A DNA stretch of 64,000 nt from Prosapia bicincta (taxonomy: Eukaryota > Arthropoda > Insecta > Hemiptera > Cercopidae): positions 9,172,263-9,236,262 of the forward strand of contig JBAIZL010000008.1 of the NCBI GenBank assembly GCA_036971475.1. Direction: 5' to 3'. The notes beneath the pieces are model-generated. The model was not told the DNA's origin. It was given only the letters and a program-made list of their open reading frames with translations, and did no database searches. The translations under genes and the position numbers were made by a program. Of this stretch, positions 1 through 9,796 are shown in pieces; positions within the stretch are counted from its first letter, which is position 1, and the number at the start of each line of letters is the position of its first letter.

Positions 1-13
1 GGTTCCATCATAA

Positions 14-64
<51 letters not shown>
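14..64. repeat. (TA)n microsatellite
   Basis: An uninterrupted TA run directly abuts the left arm of the PLE-2 element that starts near position 65. Similar TA runs flank most PLE-2, PLE-3 and PLE-4 copies in this window. Confidence 0.95.
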
Positions 65-67
<3 letters not shown>

Positions 68-1256
68 TTTTTTGGACTAGGAGACTGACAGACTTACCTT
101 GGTAAGAGTCCACTCTGTAGTCGTGAAATAGAAACACATAAAAGCACTTAACCTATGATATATTTCAACCACACAGTGGTCTTTGTCAATCAAAGAGAAA
201 ACACAAAAAGAAATATGAAATATGAGAGAATGAAATAAAATAAATATAAGTTGTAATCACAGATTGTGTAGAAATCAGATGTCACAGATTAAAGATATAT
301 ATATTGTTTCCATGAGCATATGAGTGATTATAGTTTATATAAGTCTTTTAGGGGAAAAGAGATTGGAGATGTCTGATGAGGCTATTAGGAAAAAAAGTGA
401 ATGGATTTATCTGATGTTGAGGTTAGGGGATTCTCTGGACTTGGTATACCACTGGTATGACAGTTCCAGTACATCCTAAACTACCAGACCCTGATGCAGA
501 GAAACCACACAAACTTCCTCATGGCTCCTTCCTATGCAATAGACATAGATGCAAGACGTGTCCAATACACCCCTCAGCAAATAGTTTCAACAGCCAAACA
601 ACAAAAATGGTCTTCAAAATACAGGGTCATCATAATTGTACATCGAAAAATGTCATATACCAGCTACAATGTAAATTTTGTTCAGCACAGTACATAGGCC
701 TGACCACGGATGGTCTGAATATCAGAATGAATGGCCACAGACATGATGTTAAAATTATGAATATGGATAGGCCAACAGCTCAACTTTTGATGACTGCTAT
801 ACCACAAAAATAATTAAATCACTCGCCTCCTGATTGCAATCCCTCAGAACTGAGAAGATGGGAACTATCATACCAGTGGTATACCAAGTCCAGAGAATCC
901 CCTAACTTCAACATCAGATAAATCCATTCACTTTTTTTCCTAATAGCCTCATCAGACATCTCCTATCTCTTTTCCCCTGACAGACTTATATAAACTATAA
1001 TCACTCATATGCTCATGGAAACAATACATATGTCTTTAATCTGTGACATCTGATTTCTACACAATCTGTGATTACAACTTATATTTATTTTATTTCATTC
1101 TTTCATATTTCTTTTTGTGTTTTCTCTTTGATTGACAAAGACCACTGTGTGGTTAAAAGATATCATTGGTTAAGTGCTTTCATGTGTTTCTATTTCAAGA
1201 CTACAGAGTGGACTCTTACCAAGGTAAGTCTGCCAATCTCCTAGTCCAAAAAATCT
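65..1256 (+). mobile_element. PLE-2: palindromic Penelope-like element, GIY-YIG part only
   Basis: The left arm (about 65-461) and the right arm (about 868-1256) are inverted copies of each other. Both outer ends carry a GACTAGGAGACTGACAGAC-type sequence next to AAAAAATCTA, and both inner ends carry TATACCACTGGTATGA. Between the arms is a GIY-YIG endonuclease fragment on the plus strand. No reverse transcriptase is present, so this is a non-autonomous derivative. Inverted or direct terminal repeats (pseudo-LTRs) are known in PLEs; assignment to a named clade is not attempted. A second copy with the same arms lies at 54781-55141. Confidence 0.8.
457..813 (+). pseudogene. PLE-2 GIY-YIG endonuclease fragment
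   Basis: This is the endonuclease end of a Penelope-like ORF, about 118 codons. It reads CKTCPIH, then a stretch ending CTSKNVIYQLQCKFC, then AQYIGL, which is the CxxC-containing GIY-YIG variant typical of PLEs, followed by the R-x-N-G-H segment. The sequence downstream of residue 110 is frameshifted relative to the related copy at 61185-61484, which continues AQHAARHN. With no RT domain in front, it cannot be an intact retroelement protein. The start shown is only the first in-frame ATG; the original protein began far upstream. Confidence 0.75.
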
Positions 1257-1284
1257 AAATAATCTTTACCAACCAAAACTAACC

Positions 1285-1332
<48 letters not shown>
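1257..1332. repeat. PLE-2 outer flank plus (TA)n
   Basis: A short AATCTTTACCAACCAAAACT-type flank is followed by a TA run at about 1287-1331. The same flank plus TA run recurs at 55142-55186 and, inverted, at 61913-61945, so it belongs to the element or to its preferred target. Confidence 0.75.
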
Positions 1333-1333
<1 letters not shown>

Positions 1334-1420
1334 TTGATATTTAACGTTATCCATTGTTTTTCCGTTGCACTGACTTTATGAAGTTAATATATTACTATGT
1401 AAGTAATTTTCCACCATTAA

Positions 1421-2726
1421 CCTTCAAACACACGCGCCGGGGTGTAAAGCACCCCACACCATTCATTTCTCTCTGAGGCAACTCCAAAAAATTTTTGTTT
1501 TCGCTCCCCTCCTAGGTAGTTGTTTTTCACTTCTTCCTCCCCACTGTCACTCAAGGTCAACCCGTTGTGGCGTACCAGTCATTGTGTTTACATCGTTGTT
1601 TTAAGTGCGGGGTGAATTTGACCCCGCGCGTGTGTTCTCGTCCAAAAATTTTTGTCGGTACATTTTTAAGTTATTGTTTTTTAATTAGAATAATTTTTTA
1701 GTGTGAGTCTTTTATTGGTGTTTAACATATTTATTTATCTTTTTTGTTGTAATTTTGTCTTTTTGTCATAAAAAAAATCAAAATTCTGGGTCAAGAACTT
1801 TCAAAACCCCATATTGCATCAAGAGCCTTACTGCCAGGACTAACTTTGCATATAAAAGCAGGTGTGAAGCACATAAGTGGTGTTGAGGAAACTCGAGAAA
1901 TAAAAATAAAAGAAGTTCTGGACGATGCGAAGTTTGCCCGCTGCAAAAAGACCGGAAGACAACCACTTTATGCTGCAACTGCAACAAATTACTTTGTAGG
2001 GACATTCCTTTATATACTGTGAAGAATGTGCACCTGAATAAAAAATACATTTTGAAAATATTAATTTTAAAAAATCTTTACTTTTTAAATATTTTAGACT
2101 TTTTAATTTGGACTGAACTAATGTTTACTTCTAAACCAATACTTCTGTACACAGTTATGAATTTAGCTAATTTTTGTTCACCTAATAAAATGTGTATATT
2201 TTTTGAAATATTTTATTCCAATGTAAAAAGTTATTTACTAATGTTTACTTGTCTAAATATGAAGTAAATTGCATAGTAATAAGAATTATTTTTCATTATG
2301 ACGAATAATTTTAAATTTTGAGTGTGGCAAATGTTGACGATTTTCAAGCTGAATTTACATATTTTTTTTTCAAATAAACATATTGTTGTATTTATGCTGT
2401 CTAACTTTTTGAAAAGTCCTCTAAAGAATCTAGCCAATACAACTTACTAAAATGTATGAATAAATGTTTAATTTTAATTTGAAAAAAAAGTTACAATTTA
2501 TAAAGTCAATTTAAGTGCATTTAGACTATATTACTACAAAAAAAATCTACAAGTGATAAACCCATAAAAATACTATAAAACGTTTTATAAACAACAACAT
2601 TCACACACACAATTTTATAAAGATGAAAATTTAGTGATAATTAACTTTTTTTTAAGATAAGAAATGGGGTGGAAAATACCCCGCGCGTGTGTTTATGTCC
2701 GAGTAGTTGGCGCGTGTGATTGAAGG
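1421..2726 (+). mobile_element. piggyBac-like DNA transposon with TTAA target duplication
   Basis: The element is bounded by TTAA on both sides (1417-1420 and 2727-2730). Its ends are inverted: CCTTCAAACACACGCGCC on the left and the complement of CCTTCAATCACACGCGCC on the right, with one mismatch in 18. Precise TTAA insertion is the hallmark of the piggyBac family. It is about 1.3 kb and retains only the C-terminal part of a transposase, so it is internally deleted and non-autonomous. GC-rich ends (CCCCGCGCGTG) stand out from the AT-rich surroundings. Confidence 0.88.
1890..2267 (+). pseudogene. piggyBac transposase C-terminal cysteine-rich domain
   Basis: From about 1923 the plus-strand frame reads RCEVCP, then KDRKT, then LCCNCNKLLCRD. 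This is the cysteine-rich zinc-binding tail found at the C terminus of many piggyBac transposases, where it binds transposon DNA. The DDD catalytic core that should precede it is absent. A stop near 1888 and frame changes further upstream (1790-1890 has piggyBac-like sequence in other frames) show the remnant is dead. The frame runs on through AT-rich sequence to 2267, probably without meaning beyond the cysteine cluster. Confidence 0.75.
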
Positions 2727-2854
2727 TTAAGTGCAATAATTTTACTTTGAGTGATGAGGCACCTTTCGGTCAATTGACCATTGTCGAATCACTCCATTGT
2801 CAAATTACTTACATAGTAATATATTAACTTCATATATATATATATTCTTGATAT

Positions 2855-3465
2855 TTTACGTTATACATGTTTTTCCGTTGCACTGACTTTATGAAGTTAA
2901 TATATTACTATTGTAAGTAATTTTATCCACCATTAAGTGCAATAATTTTACCTTGAGTAATGAGGCACCTTTCGGTCACTTGACGGACATGCAACAACTG
3001 TAACGCATTTTACATAGGGAAAACAACCAGATCATTTAAAATAAGATTTGAAGAACATTATAGAGCATTCAAAAACAAAAATTCAAAAGTATCAAATGTT
3101 GCAGCACACCTAATATCACATAAACATGAAATAACAAATTACGAAAATAACCTAACCATACTTGAAATAAATAATAACCCAATAGAACTAAACTCACTAG
3201 AAAAATACCACATTTATAAAAACATACACAACAATTTAATGAATCTACAAACAACATATACAGAAGACATACTATATAAAAACATCATACACGCAAATCA
3301 AGAGAAAATGCGTGTAACGTCAACAAGTACCAATATCACGGACCAAACATCTACACCAGAAAATATCAGTGATTCGACAATGGTCAAGTGACCGAAAGGG
3401 CCTCATTACTCAAAGTAAAATTATTGCACTTAATGGTGGATAAAATTACTTATAATAGTAATATA
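2855..3465 (+). mobile_element. PLE-4 copy with inverted terminal segments
   Basis: The left terminal segment (2868-2984, complement orientation) and right segment (about 3367-3462, plus orientation) are inverted copies. Both contain the GACCGAAAGG hairpin and the TTAAGTGCAATAATTTTA block. A GIY-YIG fragment lies between them. The junction at about 2984-2990 joins the left segment directly to the middle of the endonuclease, so the 5' part is deleted. A second, slightly longer copy is at 61978-62995. Confidence 0.8.
2990..3391 (+). pseudogene. PLE-4 GIY-YIG endonuclease C-terminal part
   Basis: About 133 codons open in one frame, ending in a TGA inside the terminal hairpin. The reading starts CNNCNAFYIGKTTRSF, which is the second half of a PLE GIY-YIG domain (C-x2-C, then YIG, then the R-F-x-E-H segment at FEEHYRAF). 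After that come SLEKYHIYKN, matching the LE-x-Y-x-I-Y segment common to PLE C termini, and a hydrophilic tail. The first part of the domain and all of the RT are missing. The minus-strand reading of this segment is meaningless. Confidence 0.78.
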
Positions 3466-3486
3466 TATATATATATATATATATAC
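3463..3486. repeat. (TA)n microsatellite
   Basis: A short TA run marks the right end of the PLE-4 copy. Confidence 0.85.
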
Positions 3487-5460
3487 AATATAAATAAAAT
3501 TAATAACTCATTAATGAGTAATTAATATACTCATATTGATGTATATTTATGTTCCAAGAAATAGAAAATAACAGAAATTGTGACCAAATTAAAAAAAGAG
3601 GATTTGTGTGCTTCAAATGGTTAAAATGTAACCTCTATTAGAGAACAGCCGCTTGCAAGATACGGATATGGCCAGTCCACAAAAATGTTGTTTCACTAGT
3701 TTGAATATATTTGGATAATTATAGGAGTTCACAGCTCGCTTTTTTACTGTTTCGGAAAGATGATTTTATTTAAAAATAAACTCATGCGAAATTAAGAACA
3801 AACTATAGTGTCTATGGCACACAACACTATCACTGACCTGAAATCTGACACAAATCACCCACCCACACACGACATAAATGATTAGAGCCAGTGACAGCGA
3901 CAAATCAACTAATGACAGTGTTGGTAAAATATCAGTAACTATAAATTCAATGATGGCGACATTTTGCCTAATCAGAACAGAGAAAACCCCCTTCAGTCAA
4001 CGACACTGCACGATGATCGGCGCCATGAGCCTAGTGATTAGAGTAGATCCAGTGACAGCGACAAATACACCAATGACAGTCGCAGTAAAATATCAGTAAC
4101 TTTCATAGTTTTTAATATTGTAAAAACTACTAATGCATTGTAAGTTGGCATGCCTATCACAGATAATAATTTTTTTTACTTATTTTTATTGCATGTATCA
4201 GGAACAGATGACCATATACACCAAGCAACTTCTCACTGCAATTAATTGAACATTAGGCTCTGTTTTACGTCTTTTGTAGCTCGTCAAAATTTGAGAAACA
4301 TACTAAAAAACAATCAAATCCTTTATCACACAACCACAAAACAAAATTCATGTAACAACACAGTGAACAAAATAATATCAGTCTGTCAGAGAGCTGAAGC
4401 ATAAGAAATACGATATTTTTATAAATCTTCAAAGCACATATCTGCAAAAGTTTTAAACAAACCATAGTACCTATGAATAAATCCATTGCACAAGAAGGGT
4501 TAATTTGGTATTGCAATCTATTATCTTCATCTAAATCATATTTTTCTTCAATATTGCAGAGAAGCTTGGGTTTTGGAAGATTGATGTTAATAAGTCATTT
4601 GAGAATTACATTAAAGATGACGATATTGATACACCTGTTTAGTTTTGAAGTAATTTCTTTATTGAAATATTTGAGAGAAATGAAGAAGGTGTGAGTGGAA
4701 TTGCCTCAACTGAATGAGATAAGTCTACAACAACCAAGAGCCGTCATGTATGAGAGTTAAAATACTGTTTAACCTATGAAAACCATTTTCAAACTATAAA
4801 TAAAAACCTGTTTGAAAGTTATTCATTTGATGATTTTACTTTGTAGCTGTTACTGTTATAAACAATGTTTAGAAATATATTTAAATGACAACTTTAAAAC
4901 TGATTGAACTTCAAGATGTTTGTAAGTAAACAGGTTTTTGAAGTTCTTGTATATGTCGTTTAATGGCTTTGATTGTACCTTATTATTGAATTTTTTAATT
5001 TTGCATTTATAATTTTTGGCACACTATGTACGATATTTTCTGTTGTTCTTGAGCATAAAATTCACTTTGGTATTGCTCTTCAAACATCTGGAACTTCACT
5101 GAATGGTATTATAATGAGCAATATGGAAACAATTTCTGAAAAGGTCACAACTGGCATTTTACAAGGAAACTAAATGTAATGATAATATATCTGTGTGTTT
5201 ATGCTCTTACGCCATTTTGTGAAAATCATGCCTCAGACTAAGTCTGTACAACCTTATAAATTTTAAAATTGCCATTTATGTCTATATAGTTGGAAAAAAA
5301 TCAATCGAAGTTTTTATAATATTTTAATGCAGAATTTAATAGTTCAAAAATATTTTATTCTAAGTAACAAACATTAGTTAAATTTATAACCAGGAGTAAT
5401 TTGAAGCTTTCTTTATACAAATTCAGTTATTGTATAACAAATAATAAAAGAACATTTTTT
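3487..5460. other. AT-rich intergenic DNA, no gene seen
   Basis: Only short chance frames are present. No conserved domain or RNA gene is recognised. The one structured item is an imperfect direct repeat listed separately. Confidence 0.6.
3880..4103. repeat. Imperfect direct repeat, two units about 155 bp apart
   Basis: Units at about 3878-3945 and 4037-4103 share GATTAGAG, CCAGTGACAGCGACAAAT, AATGACAGT and GTAAAATATCAGTAACT in the same order. The origin is unknown. Confidence 0.7.
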
Positions 5461-5476
5461 TCTACAAAAACTGAAT

Positions 5477-5482
5477 TTTATT
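5477..5482 (-). terminator. Candidate poly(A) signal of VMP1
   Basis: AATAAA on the minus strand lies about 220 bases downstream of the VMP1 stop codon. It is the first canonical hexamer I found beyond the AT-rich 3' UTR, but other variants nearby cannot be excluded. Confidence 0.4.
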
Positions 5483-5700
5483 CCCAATTATACAATTTGA
5501 AGTACAATTTTGTCTTTGTGATTATAAAATAAAAAATAAAACTCTGTAATACTTAATTTATTTAAATAATGTACTTGCACTTTAGTAAACAACCCCAAAA
5601 CAAAATATCACAAGCTTTTATAACAAACAACAAAAAATAGTATAAGCAAATTTGTATAACACTTTTATACAGATGTATGAGTTATTAACATCTTTTCATA

Positions 5701-6921
5701 CTAGTCTTTAGCCATCTTTTTTTTACCAACTGAATTAAGATGTTTATTTGTTTTTTTATAATTGTTTTGAGCCATAGAATTGACAATTGAAAAAACAAAA
5801 TAAATAACCATTGCTAAAACAAAAAACTGATATACATCTTGAAGTCTTGTGCTTTCACTAGGCATATCAGTTGGATTATATAACTTTTCTTTCTGCTTTG
5901 CAAGTAGTTGTGAAACAGTGTCTTGGAGTGTTATGCCTAATACTGGTATATATGACAATGTATCTAAAATTTTTTGAATTAGTGTATCACTGAAGGCAAT
6001 TATTACAAACAATTTCTGCAACATCATTTTAATAACAGCTTTTCCAAGTAAAGTTGCACCAAAAAAGGTCCAAAAAGGTACTTCACAATGACCACACATA
6101 ATTCCAGCTAGATCAAATAAAGGATTTGGAATGGATGCACATACTAGGATACCAAAGAAGCCTACTTTCTGTATTAGTATAGGAATCATTAATTTTAAAC
6201 GATCTATAGTAGTCAAGTCACTTGCATTATCTTTCATCTTTTGTAAATTTTCTAACTCTTTAAGATCATCGTCTTCATTACTGCCTGACTGTTTTGCTGC
6301 TTTTGCCATGAAGTACGGTGGTAACTCCCCAAGTGCAGTTCCAGCTCCCCACATGACTGACTCAAGTCTTACTTTCCACATTATATTCCAGACACTTACA
6401 ACCCACCGAGGATCTATTTGAGTTGGACAGATGATTTGTTGAGGATATGGTGGCTCAGGAAAGTTAAGACCTCCACATTCATAACCTGCTAATGTAACAG
6501 AGGCTATATGTGGTCCTAAATATAATATGAATGTATGAAGTCCAGTACCTAACCCGATTGATGATAATACTCCTAAACCCATCCAATATAAACTCCAACT
6601 CAATCTTCCTCGAAGATACTGTATCAAAGGTTGATGAGGTCCCTTAATCAATGATGATATATAAATTACAAAAACTAATGTTACAACTGTTAACAAAATT
6701 TTCCTATGTTCACATACTTTTGTCCATAAATTTTGTAACTGTACCGCAACTTCTTGAACAAAATAATATGTTGTTAGAAAAGGACTACGCCACAAGACTA
6801 ACTTTTCGTATATCTCATCTTTGTTGCTATGAGACTCAGATATTTTTGATACACGGCGAGCATTTGTAAAAAGTTTTCTCTCTTTTAAAGTGTTATCAGC
6901 ATGTCTAGCTGCTGGACCCAT
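5701..6921 (-). CDS. VMP1: Vacuole membrane protein 1 (VMP1)
   Basis: VMP1 is a multi-pass ER membrane protein with a VTT/DedA-type domain. In animals it acts in autophagosome formation, ER-organelle contacts and lipid scrambling. The 406-residue product equals the usual length of the family. Diagnostic stretches are ENIVLW-like KLVLWRSPF near residue 42, GLGTGLHTFILYLGPHIAS near 123-141, the FPEPPYPQQIICP block near 154, GTALGELPPYFMA near 195, and CASIPNPLFDLAGIMCGH followed by PFWTFFGATLLGKAVIKM near 261-296. A C-terminal membrane segment ends with SIVNSMAQ. The start is chosen because ATG follows a splice acceptor by 17 bases, so the upstream exon is 5' UTR or a short extension. The coding region has no internal intron. 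Frame and motifs are intact, so it is probably functional. An intron-poor retrocopy is the alternative. Confidence 0.96.
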   Translation of the reverse strand: MGPAARHADNTLKERKLFTNARRVSKISESHSNKDEIYEKLVLWRSPFLTTYYFVQEVAVQLQNLWTKVCEHRKILLTVVTLVFVIYISSLIKGPHQPLIQYLRGRLSWSLYWMGLGVLSSIGLGTGLHTFILYLGPHIASVTLAGYECGGLNFPEPPYPQQIICPTQIDPRWVVSVWNIMWKVRLESVMWGAGTALGELPPYFMAKAAKQSGSNEDDDLKELENLQKMKDNASDLTTIDRLKLMIPILIQKVGFFGILVCASIPNPLFDLAGIMCGHCEVPFWTFFGATLLGKAVIKMMLQKLFVIIAFSDTLIQKILDTLSYIPVLGITLQDTVSQLLAKQKEKLYNPTDMPSESTRLQDVYQFFVLAMVIYFVFSIVNSMAQNNYKKTNKHLNSVGKKKMAKD

Positions 6922-6938
6922 CTTATATGTGTTGAAAC

Positions 6939-6940
6939 CT
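6939..6940 (-). other. Splice acceptor upstream of the VMP1 start
   Basis: On the minus strand a TTTTGTATTTTAG tract precedes GTTTCAACACATATAAG and the VMP1 ATG. This suggests a 5' UTR intron and argues against a simple unspliced retrocopy. Confidence 0.65.
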
Positions 6941-7062
6941 AAAATACAAAATACATTATCAAATAAATGAAAATAACATGAAATATGAAAAAATACTTTT
7001 CAAAATCTTTTATAAGGTACAAAACAACTTAAATAAATATTGTTTACTAAGCTTTGTTAATA

Positions 7063-7451
7063 CAGTAGTCTTGAATTTCCGAGTCTCAATATTTCGAGCT
7101 TCTGTTATATTCCAGGCTATCTCTATTTCAGCCTATTTTATCTATTTGAAAAAAAATTATGTGTCGGGCTTCCAAGAAATGTTTATAGTCATACGGTATG
7201 CAAAAGAAATGAGTCAGACTTCCAAGATATATTTATATCAATTCTGTATGCAAAGGATATGAGTCAAGTTTCCAAGAAATATTCATACAAAGTTCTATAA
7301 ATGTATTTATTGCATTTTTAATTATAGTATTCGGATTCATTAAAACTCCTATTTTTTTCTAGTGCACAGGAACGTATTTCTGTATATCCGAGTTTTGGGA
7401 AACTCAAGGGATTCTCGGTCCCATTCACCTCGAATTATCAAGACTCTACTG
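7063..7451. mobile_element. pogo/Tigger-type MITE
   Basis: The element is flanked by TA (7061-7062 and 7452-7453). Its inverted ends are CAGTAGTCTTGAATTTCCGA and the complement of CAGTAGAGTCTTGATAATTC. Inside are two to three degenerate copies of an approximately 55-60 bp unit with GGCTTCCAAGAAATGTTTAT and TATGCAAAAGAAATGAGTCA. The related element at 58552-59139 has more units. No transposase is present. Confidence 0.75.
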
Positions 7452-7479
7452 TACTAGACAAGAAAAAGAATTTTGCTAT

Positions 7480-8061
7480 TTTTTCTGCAGAAAACACTGA
7501 AAGTCTTTTCTTCACATTTTAAATGTCAGTCTGTAATGGCATGTATAGCATAATGATGTTTTAATGATGTTTTTAAATTAAAAAAAAAATACTCGTTTTA
7601 ATGTATAAAACATGAATATTTACTTTTTCCTTGCAGAAAATAGGGAAAGTTAATTTTTTTCCAAATTTTAAATGTTAGTCTGTAATGGCATGTATAGCGA
7701 GAACTGGCCACGCAGTAGCTACAGCAAACTGTAATATGTCAAATTCAATTTAATACTGAACTTAAAATGTAAATATTTAACTTTTGGTTATACTTTTATA
7801 CAACATTACTATATACCTGCATTAAAATATACCTATGAAGTATCCAGTCAGGATAGATTTGGTTATAATTTGGTTATAATTTTGGTAAATATTTAGACCT
7901 ATTGCCGATGCAGAAAATTACAACCAAATCTATCCTGACTGGATAGTTCATAGGTAAATTTTAATTAATATAGGTATGTAGTAATCTTGTATAAAATTAT
8001 AACAAAATCTATCCTGATTGGATACTTTATAAGTATATATATTTTAATATAGGTATATACT
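7480..8061. repeat. Left arm of a foldback-type element
   Basis: The segment is the inverted counterpart of 11724-12110. Shared blocks include ACTCGTTTTAATGTATAAA, GTCTGTAATGGCATGTATAGC and AACTGGCCACGCAGTAGC. Its inner part (7830-8061) holds tandem copies of an approximately 85 bp unit with CCAGTCAGGATAGATTTGG, each opposed to an inverted version. The same unit recurs at 11740-11920, 22430-22530 and 27900-28010. Confidence 0.7.
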
Positions 8062-8185
8062 AAACTCTTTTAAATGTTTTAAACTTGCCTATAATAGCAC
8101 TTACTTTGCTTATTGAGGACGGCCGTTTCGGGAGATGTGTCCCTTTGTCAACTCAAACCGTAACTGATCTCAAGGTTTATGTAGG

Positions 8186-9780
8186 TTAAGGTGGGGGTGG
8201 CATATTTTGGTGATGTGGGTGTATTTTGTGTGTATTAGGAGTTATGATGTCAAAAAGTACGTGTGAGTTGTAATGTAATTGTGTATTAAGTATGTGTGTA
8301 GGGTGTAGTTTGAAGTGCCTGTATATTTCGTATTGTTCGGTTGTGTAGCGTTGGTTATTTCTGTGTTGTTTATGAAGAATTTGTAGGTTAGATGTTATGT
8401 CTATGTAGTCACGTTTTGTGGAGTTGAGATGATCGGCGAAGTTTGATTCGTAGTTATTGCTTTTTAGTGCTTTTATATGTTCTTGGTAACATGTGTAGAA
8501 AGACCTCCCTGTTTGGCCTATGTAAAAACTGGGGCATGAACTGCAAGTTAGTTTGTAAACTCCAGTGGTGTTGTAAATGTTGTCGATTTTGCTATTGGGT
8601 TTAGATTGTTTATTGAGAGTGTTGTGTGTGGAGTAAGCTATTTTGTAGTTGTATTTTCGTAGTGTGTTGGTTAGATTGTGGGTTTTGGATGATCTGTATG
8701 GTATTGATAAAAATTTTATGGGATTGTCATCTTGTGTGTTTGTATTTGGGTTATGTTTATTTTTTAGGCGATTGTATAATTTGTCAATCATTGTTAGGTT
8801 GTATCCGTTCGTTTGTGCTATATATTTTATGGTGTTTAAATCCTGGTAGTGTTCATCTTTGTCTAACGGTGTTTTATGCAGGCAGTATATCATGGTGTTG
8901 TAAGCAGCTAGTTTATGTTGGTGTGGGTGGTTTGAGGAACTGTGTATGGTCATATTAGTACTAGTGGGTTTTCGGTATATGTTGAATTCATGTGTTTGTT
9001 TGTCTGTTCGTTTAATTGTAAGGTCTAAGAAGTTGAGGGAGTTTTGTTGTTCTGTTTCGATGGTGTATGTAAGTTTTGGGTGTATGGAATTAAGGTGTTG
9101 GATGTCGTCGACATATCTGTACCAGTAAATTATGTTATCTGAGTATTTATTGTTGTGTAAAATGTGGTTTTGTTCAATATGGTGTATGAATATTTCTGCT
9201 AAGATGCTAGCAATGGGGGTACTCCATCTTTCTGGTTGTAGAATGTGTCGTTGTAAGTGAAGTACTTTTGAGATGTGATTAATCTTGTGAAGTGGATGAT
9301 TTCGTCAATGTGTGTTGTGGTGTATTTGTGTCTATTAGCATGTTTTTGAGGATGTTGATGGTTTCTGGAATGGGGATGTTTGTATATAGATTTGATATAT
9401 CAAAAGAGACTTAAGGTGGAATTGTGTGGGATATTTACGTTTTTTATTTTGTCTATTAGATTTAGGTTATTTTTTGTGCTACAATGATTATTAAATTTTA
9501 TATGGTTCGGATATTTTTGTCGAGGAATTTGGCTAGAAGATGAGAAGGGGCGCTTGTGTGGTTGATTAGTGGACGTATTGGGATGTCTGTTTTGTGAAGT
9601 TTGGGCAGGGCGTTTAGTTTAGGGGCTATTGGTTTTATTTGTTTTAAGGTTGCTAGTGTTAATACTTACCATTATGTTGCCTTTGTCAGCTTTGGTAATT
9701 GTTAAATTTTGTTTTTTTATTTTTTTTTTCATGGATTTGACTACTTTTAATTCTTGGGTGTTTGTTTTGGGGGGTTTAAT
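8186..9780 (-). pseudogene. PLE-1 RT and GIY-YIG ORF, left copy
   Basis: On the minus strand the C-terminal 255 codons (8186-8953) are open. They include YKLTCSSCPSFYIGQTGRSF, the PLE GIY-YIG core with its CxxC, then the E-H segment and the TTEQYEIYRHF block. Towards 9780 the frame is broken: the RT palm region (9100-9260) has lost the segment between motif C and its upstream part, and fragments near 9620-9780 read KADKGNIM, an RT finger motif. Roughly the first third of a full PLE protein is missing. The G/T-rich plus strand gives long false frames here. Confidence 0.75.
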
Positions 9781-9796
9781 TTGGGTTATTTTGATG

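Larger units (their letters stand above)
1333..2834. mobile_element. PLE-4 solo terminal palindrome, split by a piggyBac-like element
   Basis: The outer pieces (1333-1420 and 2727-2834) rejoin into a PLE-4 terminal unit. It has CCGTTGCACTGACTTTATGA, a reverse-complement hammerhead-like hairpin (2755-2800), and an inverted TAATATATTAACTTCAT end. The near-identical uninterrupted unit starts at 2868, so the insertion point can be read by eye. No coding sequence survives apart from the inserted piggyBac piece. Confidence 0.75.

Noticed and set aside
1778..2050. Minus-strand frame in the piggyBac-like element
   Set aside because: It is the antisense shadow of the cysteine-rich transposase tail read on the plus strand.
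8626..9128. Long plus-strand frames over the left PLE-1 copy
   Set aside because: They are G/T-rich shadows of the minus-strand PLE ORF, with low-complexity translation. The opposite strand shows clear RT and GIY-YIG motifs.
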